Source: Bacteroidota bacterium (GTDB lineage Bacteria; Bacteroidota; Bacteroidia; 2-12-FULL-35-15). From it: 46,061 nt of DNA. Of this stretch, positions 1 to 7,870 are shown piece after piece; the stretch's first letter is position 1; every line of letters begins with the position of its first letter. The stretch lies in contig JAOQAG010000043.1 of the NCBI GenBank assembly GCA_025963715.1, forward strand, positions 1-46,061, in the 5' to 3' direction. Position numbers and translations under genes: made by a program. Under the pieces are notes generated by a model. The model was not told the DNA's origin and did no database searches. It worked only from the letters and a program-made list of their open reading frames with translations.

Positions 1-1740
1 TATATTCAGGCTCATCTGGAAGTAGGTAAGGAAGATGATGACCATGAAAAAGAAGCCAATCATGTAGCTGATAAAGTGATGCGGATGCCGGAGAAAGAGG
101 AGGAGGAAGAAGGGAAAATGCCCGAAAGCAAACCGCTGCTTCAGAAAATGCCCGAAAGTCCTTCATTGATGAAAATGCGGGAAAGTCCGGCAGCACCAAA
201 AATGCCAGAATCGGGTGTGAAAATCCAGAAACAAACCAATGGCTCATCAGCAGGCATTGCAGCTCCTCAAAATGTAGAACAGGGAATCAATTCCAGCAAA
301 GGCAGTGGATCTTCGCTTTCCCCTGACCTGCAACAGGAACTGGGAACCAAGATGAATGCGGATTTTAGCGATGTAAAAGTGCATACGGATGAAAATGCAG
401 TGCAGATGAACAAGGATGTAAGTGCCAAAGCATTTACACATGGCAATGATATTTATTTTAACAGCGGGCAATACAATCCGGCAAGCAACCAGGGGAAACA
501 GCTGCTGGCGCATGAATTGACGCATACGGTGCAGCAGGGTAATCAACGGTCGGGTTCAATACAGCGTACCGCTATGGCTAAGAAAGAAGCAGAAGAAATT
601 GTACTTACTTCTCACCTTTATTTCTATGGTACAAAGGCTGAATCTGTTGCCACTACCGCACCGCAGCAAATACAGGACTTTTGGAATGAGGCTGCAGGGA
701 CAGTGACAATAAAAGGAAAAACATACAAAGTTCGTTTTGATGTGACAGGTGAGTATGTTCCGGGCATTTATAAAGGAGATAAGGATATTTCAAACATAAT
801 AAAACTTTCAAATGAAAATAAAGGAAACGCAAAAAACAATTTTGTAAGAGTTGAAGAGTTTGCAGGAGGAAAAGATAAGGTTTCACATATGAGTGGTAAC
901 CAAGCCTTTTTTGCAACGGAAACAGCAGGTAAAACAACTTATGCCCATGAGTATGGGCATGGATTAGGATTAGGTCATGGTTCCCTGAATCCTAAGGCCA
1001 AGTTGTACAACTTAACCGATCTATCGGGAGAGTTAGGCAAGGCTCCCTCTCAATATGATTTTCGTGGTTTAGGTCAACCGGGAATAATGACTACAAAAGC
1101 ATCGCTTGTGGATCCTGAATTTCAATACGATCCGAAAGCGAAAATTAAATCTGAAAAATTAATTGAAGGTTCTAATTCAGAAATTGAGGTATCGTCAAAA
1201 GATGCCACAATGGATCCGGATAAAAGGAAAGTACTCAAATCCGATATAGATCTGTTGAATTTGGGAACTTTGTTGAATGATAAGGAGGAATCCAGTGTGC
1301 CACTTGGTGCTAGTTACCAATGGGGCTTTACAGAAAAAGATACTGATAATGTGGCAACACAAGACGGGTCGTATTTTAAAGAAGATGACACGGTTGAAGG
1401 AAATAATACTGTTGCCGATAATGCTATAAATGCTTTGAGAGAAAAGCATGGTTTTAAAGACACACAATATATTAAGATTTTTTATGTGACAGGTGGGTTA
1501 TCAGATCAGCAAAAATGGCAATCGAAGACGGTCGAGCTTCATGAAACAGTAGATAATTCCAAAAAAGCAGAAATGAAGGATAAATATTTGAAAAAAGAAG
1601 TTCGTTACGTTTATTATGATGTAACTGACGGGAAGCCAATTCTAATGCCTTTAATCCCTGTTACTCAAAAAAATGGAATGCCTCAGGGAAATAATTGGAT
1701 CATGGGTACACTTCCTCCTGAAAAATATAAAGGGCATTAG
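1..1740 (+). CDS. DUF4157 effector-like protein with C-terminal metzincin protease domain (5'-truncated by window)
   Basis: The frame is open from base 1, so the true start lies upstream; the first in-window Met (base 76) is internal, because the conserved leader residues (EVGKEDDDHEKEA) precede it. Order: leader, KMPES-type repeats (codons ~39-75), DUF4157 core ending in HELTH (codons 171-175), an IQR motif, then a domain with HEYGHGLGLGH (codons 316-326), which is the metzincin zinc-binding signature HExxHxxGxxH. A GIM about 35 residues later (base ~1087) can serve as the Met-turn. The remaining ~215 residues are unrecognised. DUF4157 N-termini are known from eCIS cargo proteins, so I infer an injected zinc protease. 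Unlike the other three copies it has no exported protein directly downstream on the same strand; the next gene is convergent. Confidence 0.85.
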   Translation, partial: YIQAHLEVGKEDDDHEKEANHVADKVMRMPEKEEEEEGKMPESKPLLQKMPESPSLMKMRESPAAPKMPESGVKIQKQTNGSSAGIAAPQNVEQGINSSKGSGSSLSPDLQQELGTKMNADFSDVKVHTDENAVQMNKDVSAKAFTHGNDIYFNSGQYNPASNQGKQLLAHELTHTVQQGNQRSGSIQRTAMAKKEAEEIVLTSHLYFYGTKAESVATTAPQQIQDFWNEAAGTVTIKGKTYKVRFDVTGEYVPGIYKGDKDISNIIKLSNENKGNAKNNFVRVEEFAGGKDKVSHMSGNQAFFATETAGKTTYAHEYGHGLGLGHGSLNPKAKLYNLTDLSGELGKAPSQYDFRGLGQPGIMTTKASLVDPEFQYDPKAKIKSEKLIEGSNSEIEVSSKDATMDPDKRKVLKSDIDLLNLGTLLNDKEESSVPLGASYQWGFTEKDTDNVATQDGSYFKEDDTVEGNNTVADNAINALREKHGFKDTQYIKIFYVTGGLSDQQKWQSKTVELHETVDNSKKAEMKDKYLKKEVRYVYYDVTDGKPILMPLIPVTQKNGMPQGNNWIMGTLPPEKYKGH

Positions 1741-1786
1741 CAATCAACGGAAACAAGAAAAAGGATATTTTACTGAAAATTAAATT

Positions 1787-2197
1787 TTAATAAACAATAT
1801 GGAATATACCTGTGTGTTTTTTATTGTACCAATTATCTTTTTGCTTTTCTTTATAGGTAAGTATCCAGACGTATTCGCCTGTTTCTGCCAATTGCCCGTC
1901 TTTCATACCACTCCACCATTTTTGTTTTTGATCGTTCGATTTAAAAAGTACTTTGCCATATTTATCTGTAACAGAAAGCTGTATTTCTTTAAAAGTTGCT
2001 TCTTTGCCCGTGTTTACCATACACTGAATTGTTACACCAAACATTTCATTATTCTTTTCATTATGAGGGTTAAATTTATTTGGAATTTTATAAGTACAAG
2101 TGGAATCAGCAGAATAAATTACAGTAGAATCTGATTGTGCTCTTATGTATAATGTACATAAAAGAGTTGCGAAAGCCAGAAGAAGTTTTTTCATCAT
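1787..2197 (-). CDS. small secreted protein, stand-alone CHU_C/gliding-type domain
   Basis: A 136-residue protein. It begins MMKKLLLAFATLL, a hydrophobic signal peptide with a likely cut after IRAQ, as is usual in Bacteroidota. The rest resembles the gliding-motility-associated C-terminal domain (CHU_C): FNPHNEKNNEMFG corresponds to the usual FTPNGDGxNDxF, followed by a YGKVLFKSNDQ strand, a W-G turn and GEYVWILTY. That domain normally caps very large T9SS-secreted proteins; here it is the whole mature protein, so the sorting role is uncertain. It is the only minus-strand gene in the first 16 kb, convergent with the metzincin effector (46-base gap) and divergent from the methyltransferase-like gene (29 bases). 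It could be the partner of effector copy 1, but nothing shows that directly. Confidence 0.75.
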   Translation of the reverse strand: MMKKLLLAFATLLCTLYIRAQSDSTVIYSADSTCTYKIPNKFNPHNEKNNEMFGVTIQCMVNTGKEATFKEIQLSVTDKYGKVLFKSNDQKQKWWSGMKDGQLAETGEYVWILTYKEKQKDNWYNKKHTGIFHIVY

Positions 2198-2226
2198 TTT
2201 TATAATTTAAAAGATGAATCTGTTTA

Positions 2227-3129
2227 ATGTCGAACGAATTTATGAATTATAATATGAATTCACAAGGAAATACATCTCAAAGTAATTACCCGATTCAGGA
2301 GGTAATTCAGGATCATATTGAGTTTAATAAAGAAACATCACAAAATTGGGATCTGTATACAGGACATCGGAATAAAGTAATGCAATCAATTCTTGCTTAT
2401 TCACCAAAACAAGCCACAACGATTTGCATATTAGGTGCCGGTAATTGTAATGATATTGATCTTCATTTGCTTGTTAAGCGTTTTCAGGAAGTTCATTTGA
2501 TTGACATTGATACAAAAGCAATTTTAGATGGAATTTGCCGACAAAATATCAAAGATTCAACGCAAATAATTATTCACAGTGAAGAATTTTCGGGCATTTA
2601 TAATAAATTAGCTGAGTGGAAACAATTTAACCCTTCTGAAAAAGCAATAGGGAATTTATTAAATGAACTGAATGTTGATAATGAACCAGCAATAAGTCAT
2701 TATCAAAAGTTTGATGTAGTTGTTTCTGTCTGTGTCCAATCGCAAATTACTCATTCCATAAACAGCACGTTATTATCTTCTTCGGGAAAATATCAATTAT
2801 CCCTGGCGGCAAGAAATTCACATTTAAATTTGTTGTTAAATCTCACTGATCATGGATTGGTTTTGTTTATTAATGATTTGGTTGACCTGAAAACAGAATT
2901 TGATGTTTCCGATGCCTCTGATTTTGACCTGGATGAAGTGATGATGTCTTTCATTAAAACTCAGAATTTTTTTACAGGAAATAATCCTTTTGCGATAAGA
3001 GAAATGTTTGAGCAACATAAAATAATAGCGCCTAAAGTAAAGAGTGTTGATTTTATATCTTCATGGTTATGGCAGCTCACATCAAAAAAAGTGTACATGG
3101 TATATGGTTTTGCAATCATTAAAATATAA
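2227..3129 (+). CDS. SAM-dependent methyltransferase-like protein
   Basis: 300 residues, no signal peptide. Residues ~66-95 read TICILGAGNCNDIDL followed by VHLIDID, which fits motif I of class I (Rossmann) methyltransferases and the acidic residue that binds the SAM ribose. FDVVVSVCVQSQI (~residues 160-175) sits where motif IV is expected. The later part has no obvious catalytic signature, so the substrate is unknown and a degenerate or regulatory methyltransferase fold is possible. The start ATG at 2227 has no clear ribosome-binding site; in-frame ATGs at 2242 and 2251 are alternatives. It lies between the effector genes and the AAA+ ATPase and may belong to the same system. Confidence 0.6.
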   Translation: MSNEFMNYNMNSQGNTSQSNYPIQEVIQDHIEFNKETSQNWDLYTGHRNKVMQSILAYSPKQATTICILGAGNCNDIDLHLLVKRFQEVHLIDIDTKAILDGICRQNIKDSTQIIIHSEEFSGIYNKLAEWKQFNPSEKAIGNLLNELNVDNEPAISHYQKFDVVVSVCVQSQITHSINSTLLSSSGKYQLSLAARNSHLNLLLNLTDHGLVLFINDLVDLKTEFDVSDASDFDLDEVMMSFIKTQNFFTGNNPFAIREMFEQHKIIAPKVKSVDFISSWLWQLTSKKVYMVYGFAIIKI

Positions 3130-3174
3130 AGAACAGTATTCTGATTTAAATATCTTCCTGATTATTTGATCATA

Positions 3175-3399
3175 ATGACTTCAGATGATGAAAATACCCG
3201 TTGGAGAGCTTCAGTAGCGATAGAAAGGATAGCTCTTGATATATGGAAAAAACAATATCCGGGGAATGAAAAGCTTGCGCTTGAAAAAATGAAGTTATGG
3301 CAGGATGAAATAAAACTGGATTATAAGGCAGGAATAACTGAAAGAGAAAAAAGTATTATGGAATTAAAAAACTGGCTTAAAGATTTAAAAACACCCTGA
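3175..3399 (+). CDS. small hypothetical protein
   Basis: About 74 residues counted from the ATG at 3175; an in-frame TTG at 3166 would add three. The protein is highly charged and looks helical throughout, rich in Lys, Glu and Trp (RWRASVAIERIALDIW; MELKNWLKDLK), with no signal peptide or membrane segment. I do not recognise the family. It follows the methyltransferase-like gene by 45 bases on the same strand and precedes the AAA+ ATPase, so co-transcription is plausible. Confidence 0.5.
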   Translation: MTSDDENTRWRASVAIERIALDIWKKQYPGNEKLALEKMKLWQDEIKLDYKAGITEREKSIMELKNWLKDLKTP

Positions 3400-3573
3400 A
3401 TTCCATAGGATCATTTTTCTCTAACTTGTATTTAGCCGCATTCAATTCTGCTATTGCTAAATTTAATAAATTTTATGCAAATACATATACAGTATAAAAG
3501 GCAATACTTTATATAATACCTCTCTCAAGAAAAAACGGGTAAATAATCAAATTATAAACGACCAACAAGCAGG

Positions 3574-4950
3574 ATGGAAACCGATAAAAACAATTACAGC
3601 GCTTACCTTGAGCTGATCAGCGACGAGGAAACGGATAATACAAAAATGATAAAAGCCGAATTGGACTGGTTAGCGCAGGTATTGGCTGCAAGAAGCAAAA
3701 TGCAGGCAGATGATTCCATGTCATGGGAAGACTTATCCGAAACGATCCTTCCCGACATCTCAGACATGAATTCGGAATATGCCGCACTCATAAAAAAATA
3801 TGCATTTGATTTTAATGAGCGGTTCACGTTGATATTTGCACTCGCGGTGCACATACACCCTGTATTATTGGATGTATTCAAAAGAGAAAAGCCTGCCAGC
3901 GAATTTGGCGGGATCTCCGGAAAAAATCACCGTGGTTTTATTCCTACAGGTGAAACGCTGCTGTTTGTTTTAGCAGGAAATGATCTGCACCAGCGGCTTA
4001 AATTACTCCAGCTTTTTGATAAGGATCATGTTTTTTATAAAGACAATTTAATTCACCTGGAAGATGCTCCTGCAGGTGAACCTGAATTAAGCGGTGTGCT
4101 GACTGCTTCCGCAGATCTGATCGATTTGGTTCTGCGTGGAAATGTCCGGAAACCGGATCTCAGCGCCGACTTTCCTGCAAAATTATTAAGCTCTGAAATG
4201 AATTGGGACGATGTTGTTTTGTCGGCTATAACGCAGAGCCAGGTAAATGAAATAAGACAATGGATCCAGCACAGTCCCCAATTGTTCAGCGATCCTGTTA
4301 TCGGAAAAAAATTAAAACCAGGATTTCGAGCCTTGTTTTATGGACCTCCGGGCACAGGCAAAACATTGTGTGCTTGCCTTCTTGGTAAAGTAACCGGTAG
4401 GGATGTGTACCGCATTGATCTTTCTGCGGTTGTTTCAAAATATATTGGTGAAACAGAAAAAAATCTGGCAAAACTTTTCGATCGTGCTATGCGGAAAAAC
4501 TGGATCTTGTTTTTTGATGAAGCCGATGCATTGTTTGGTAAACGTACAAGTGTGAACAATTCCAACGACAAATATGCAAACCAGGAAGTTAGTTATTTAT
4601 TACAACGCATCGAATATCATGACGGACTTGTGATCCTCGCAACTAACCTGAAAAGCAATATTGATAATGCTTTCCTCAGAAGATTTCAATCCATCGTTTA
4701 TTTTCCATCGCCAAAAGCGGAAGAAAGATTACTGTTGTGGCAGCAATCCTTTTCGAAAAAAATTCCGGCAGACCAGAATGTGAACTTAACGGAAATTGCT
4801 AAAAAGTACGAATTAAGCGGTTCCCTGATCATTAACATTGTTTCGTATGTAACATTAAGAGCGTTGAGTGAAAACAGCAGAGTAGTTACGATGGAAATGC
4901 TTGTAGATGGAATTTCACGTGAGCTGGCCAAAGAAGGCAGAACATTATAA
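3574..4950 (+). CDS. AAA+ ATPase of the eCIS (contractile injection system) type
   Basis: 458 residues. Walker A GPPGTGKT at residues 257-264 and Walker B ILFFDEAD at 311-318; an Arg-finger-like FLRRF lies near residue 370. The N-terminal half contains HRGFIPTGETLLFVLAG and LFDKDHVFYKDNL, segments typical, as I recall, of the AAA+ ATPases encoded in eCIS clusters (Afp15/Pvc15-like). In characterised systems this ATPase helps particle assembly or cargo loading. The next gene, a DUF4157 effector copy, starts 23 bases downstream, so the two are probably co-transcribed. The sheath, tube, baseplate and tail-fibre genes are not in the window; if the system is complete they lie to the left or elsewhere. 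Confidence 0.85.
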   Translation: METDKNNYSAYLELISDEETDNTKMIKAELDWLAQVLAARSKMQADDSMSWEDLSETILPDISDMNSEYAALIKKYAFDFNERFTLIFALAVHIHPVLLDVFKREKPASEFGGISGKNHRGFIPTGETLLFVLAGNDLHQRLKLLQLFDKDHVFYKDNLIHLEDAPAGEPELSGVLTASADLIDLVLRGNVRKPDLSADFPAKLLSSEMNWDDVVLSAITQSQVNEIRQWIQHSPQLFSDPVIGKKLKPGFRALFYGPPGTGKTLCACLLGKVTGRDVYRIDLSAVVSKYIGETEKNLAKLFDRAMRKNWILFFDEADALFGKRTSVNNSNDKYANQEVSYLLQRIEYHDGLVILATNLKSNIDNAFLRRFQSIVYFPSPKAEERLLLWQQSFSKKIPADQNVNLTEIAKKYELSGSLIINIVSYVTLRALSENSRVVTMEMLVDGISRELAKEGRTL

Positions 4951-4973
4951 AAAATAATTTAATAATTCAGGCA

Positions 4974-6986
4974 ATGTTTCAACAGGTTCAGAAAGAAAAT
5001 TCATCTCCTTCACAAACGCTAATTCAGCCACAGCTGGAAATAGGCAAGGAAGATGATGTGCATGAAAAAGAAGCTGAACATGTAGCGGATAAAGTAATGA
5101 GAATGCCGGACTCTGAAGATGAAAAAAATAAAATGCCGGAGAGTAAGCCACTACTTCAGAAAATGAAAGAAAACCCTGCACTGATGAAAATGCCGGAAAG
5201 CATTCCCCGGCCGAAAATGCAGGAATCGGGTCTGAAGATTCAAAAGCAATCAATGAATTCATCCGCAGGAATTACAGCTCCGCAACAGGTAGAGCAGGGG
5301 ATCAATGCCAGTAAAGGAAGCGGACAATCGCTTTCTCCCGGTCTGCAACAGGAAATGGGAAATAAGATGAATGCAGATTTTAGTGATGTAAAGATCCATT
5401 CGGATGAAAATGCGGCGGAGATGAATAAAGAAGTAAGCGCCAAAGCATTTACACATGGTAATGATATTTATTTTAACAGCGGACAATACAAGCCGTCAAG
5501 TAATGAAGGGAAACATTTACTGGCGCATGAATTGACGCATACGGTGCAGCAGGGGACATTCAACACCATTCAACGTCAACCGGATTACTTTCATTCAACG
5601 ACGTTAACAATAAGCGATGACATAAATTTCATTACAATATATGACCTGCAAAAAAATATTATACAAAAGGGAAAACCTGTTAAAAACAAAGATGGGTCTT
5701 ATCTTTTTAATGTAAATATATCTACGCCGGGTGCATATGTTGTAATATTAGAGACTGCAAAAAATATAAAAGAATTAAGGAAATTTGTTGCGATCGAAAA
5801 AGGAGAATTTCATTTGAATCTAGTTAAATCAGCACCTCCAAAAACGCCAGAACCTGTAAGTATGGAAGTAACGGGGGACTATCACCCCGCTAAAAATTTT
5901 ACTGATTTAATTGACCTGGTTAAAATTGCAGAGAAAAAATTAAAAACTGCCGGCCAGGATATAAGAACACGCATAAAAACATTTAGGGGAATTTTTTATG
6001 GAACAACTTGGAGTTTTGACTATAAAAAAGCGGAAGGGAGTGCTATGCGTAATCTTGGATTTACCTACTTCCTTTATGGTCCGGACGCGATTCTTACAGG
6101 TAATAATATGGTTCAAGGCCTACTTGGTAATACTGATAGTGTAGAACCGGATTCGAAATATATACCAATGAATCCCACAGCTATTTTAGGTGGAAAATTA
6201 TATGATGCTTTATTTAATAGTTATGAAGTAACTAATTCTGACGGTAGATTAGTGGATTTTGGGCATTTAATTATAGGAATGGAGGCTCGTTTATCTAAAG
6301 ATAATAAACAAGAGCAGAAAGAGCTTATCGATGCTCGTTATTATAAAAATCCGTATTCATCAACGCCTAAACCCATGGGTGGAACGGGTTTAGAATTAAC
6401 TACATGGGTTGGGGATTTGGGAGGAGGCACAGGCTTATTAGCACAAAAAAGAGTTTCTGATGTAAATACTCCCGCTAAAACTGTTTTTGAAGATCAGCAC
6501 AGTTATGGAGCAGGAGTTAACTTGGAAGGAGATATTGCCGCTTTCGTTATTGGTATTCCGGAAAAGGCAACAACCCCTTATGGATTAGTAATAGATGAAA
6601 ATTTAGGTGTCGCGGGTGCTTTATTAGCTTATTTATCTCCTTCAAAAGCAAGTAGCAGTTGGAATGATCGTGCAAAAGATTTTCTTTCCTTATATGGAGG
6701 GAAATTTAATTCCTCAAATGAACTTATTAATAAAGGTGAAATGATTAAATTTTTTGCAAATAAAATAAGCAAATTTGCATATTTTTATAAGGAAACAAGG
6801 ATAAAAGATGAGGCAAATAAAAAGCAATCTACAAATAAACTGAGTGATAAAGAGGAAGCCACAGTTGATGAACAAATGAAAAAAATAACTGCACAAATTC
6901 CTAATGCTTCAAATGACGTAGCAACATTGTTTGTAAGTGCCTTATTGAACGTTGTTAAAGACCCAAGTAAAACCATCGCGCCATGA
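4974..6986 (+). CDS. DUF4157 effector-like protein with unrecognised C-terminal domain (FGHLIIG / TWVGDLGGG motifs)
   Basis: 670 residues. The start MFQQVQKENSSPSQ lies 23 bases after the AAA+ gene. Leader plus KMPES repeats occupy residues ~1-88 and DUF4157 ~105-193 with HELTH at 185-189; the IQR junction is at 199-201. Then comes a possible beta-rich segment (~205-285) and a domain with FGHLIIGMEARL (His at 431) and TWVGDLGGGTG (Trp 478, Asp 481). The His plus Asp in conserved-looking motifs suggest an enzyme, but I cannot name the family. The N-terminal ~195 codons are nearly identical in DNA to copy 3 (from 7898), unlike the rest. Its stop overlaps the ATG of the next gene by four bases (ATGA), typical of translational coupling to a partner, here a lipoprotein. 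Confidence 0.85.
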   Translation: MFQQVQKENSSPSQTLIQPQLEIGKEDDVHEKEAEHVADKVMRMPDSEDEKNKMPESKPLLQKMKENPALMKMPESIPRPKMQESGLKIQKQSMNSSAGITAPQQVEQGINASKGSGQSLSPGLQQEMGNKMNADFSDVKIHSDENAAEMNKEVSAKAFTHGNDIYFNSGQYKPSSNEGKHLLAHELTHTVQQGTFNTIQRQPDYFHSTTLTISDDINFITIYDLQKNIIQKGKPVKNKDGSYLFNVNISTPGAYVVILETAKNIKELRKFVAIEKGEFHLNLVKSAPPKTPEPVSMEVTGDYHPAKNFTDLIDLVKIAEKKLKTAGQDIRTRIKTFRGIFYGTTWSFDYKKAEGSAMRNLGFTYFLYGPDAILTGNNMVQGLLGNTDSVEPDSKYIPMNPTAILGGKLYDALFNSYEVTNSDGRLVDFGHLIIGMEARLSKDNKQEQKELIDARYYKNPYSSTPKPMGGTGLELTTWVGDLGGGTGLLAQKRVSDVNTPAKTVFEDQHSYGAGVNLEGDIAAFVIGIPEKATTPYGLVIDENLGVAGALLAYLSPSKASSSWNDRAKDFLSLYGGKFNSSNELINKGEMIKFFANKISKFAYFYKETRIKDEANKKQSTNKLSDKEEATVDEQMKKITAQIPNASNDVATLFVSALLNVVKDPSKTIAP

Positions 6987-7630
6987 TATTACAAGTTAAA
7001 TATATTACGCTAATTACTGTTTTTACATCTGTTTTTTGTTTTAGTTGCAATCAGCAACCAGCAAAAAAAATAAAAGGTGAAATAAACAAAAATGATTCAT
7101 TGACTGAAAAAGCTGCAAACCATAATGATATAATTAAAGAACATGATTCAATTTATTGTAAATTGAAATCTACATTTCTTAATTTATATACCGAACCAGA
7201 TCTTCAAGGTGAGGAAAATGAAACGTATAGATTTATATGGATTGCGCCACTGGATAATACCGCTGTCCGTTCAGCTGCATTTCGTATAACTGAAATTAAT
7301 AATCATTATAAATTCATTGTAAAATATTCTCAAAAAGGTAAAATTGTAGAGGTAGATAAGGAATTAACAAAAGAGCAATGGATTGAATTTATGGCTTCAA
7401 TAAACGCGACTTATTTTTGGAGTTTGCAAATTTCTGATGATGAAATTCGTGGGGGAAATCCTTCCAGTTGGTATCTGGAAGGAAAACGCAATAAAAAATA
7501 TTATCGTGATGGAATAGGATTGTATCACATCGTTTATCGCGAAGAACCATATATTGGATGTTTTCGTGAAAGTTGTGAAACACTTGTAAAATTTGCTAAA
7601 ATAGATGAATTAAGTAAATCAATAAAATAA
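6983..7630 (+). CDS. putative lipoprotein, candidate immunity partner of the 4974-6986 effector
   Basis: 215 residues. The N-terminus ends in FCFSCNQ, a good lipobox, so the mature protein should be anchored to a periplasmic or outer-membrane leaflet by Cys at about residue 22. A charged linker (~25-50) precedes a globular domain of unknown family with several aromatic strands (YFWSLQIS, SSWYLEGK, YHIVYREEPYIGC). The gene starts inside the stop of the preceding effector (ATGA overlap). From position and envelope localisation I infer an immunity protein that blocks the effector in the producer's own envelope; homology does not prove it. Confidence 0.7.
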   Translation: MILQVKYITLITVFTSVFCFSCNQQPAKKIKGEINKNDSLTEKAANHNDIIKEHDSIYCKLKSTFLNLYTEPDLQGEENETYRFIWIAPLDNTAVRSAAFRITEINNHYKFIVKYSQKGKIVEVDKELTKEQWIEFMASINATYFWSLQISDDEIRGGNPSSWYLEGKRNKKYYRDGIGLYHIVYREEPYIGCFRESCETLVKFAKIDELSKSIK

Positions 7631-7708
7631 TTACGAATGTTTTCCAGTGGCGTAACCTGTTCATTATTGTAAAGAAGGAATAAAATAAAAAACATTGTTA
7701 ATTCTTTA

Positions 7709-7836
7709 ATTCTTATAAATATTCCTTCAGTATTTTATGGAAAAGCAGCCGATGTGAAAAAGCGGGTGAAGCATTGTTAATGAGTTTGGTAAGGAGAAAC
7801 ACTGAGACGAACTCTTGGGTAATGAATTTATCCACC
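7709..7836 (+). pseudogene. degenerate 5' fragment of a gene like the one at 10727-11305
   Basis: About 125 bases match the start of the 10727 gene closely (IPSVFYGKAADVKKRV is readable). The ATG has become ATA, a deletion lies near 7773 (gcattgttaatgag against gcaaattgtcaatgag), and more small gaps follow before similarity ends near 7836. From there the sequence continues directly into the leader of effector copy 3. It shows that the 10727-like gene once stood in front of this effector too and was cut by recombination. Confidence 0.75.
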
Positions 7837-7870
7837 ATAATTATTGACTATTAAAAAATACTTTACAAAC

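Noticed and set aside
511-525. HELTH in the DUF4157 domains as proof of protease activity
   Set aside because: The motif is conserved in all four copies, but DUF4157 activity is not established and a third zinc ligand could not be assigned.
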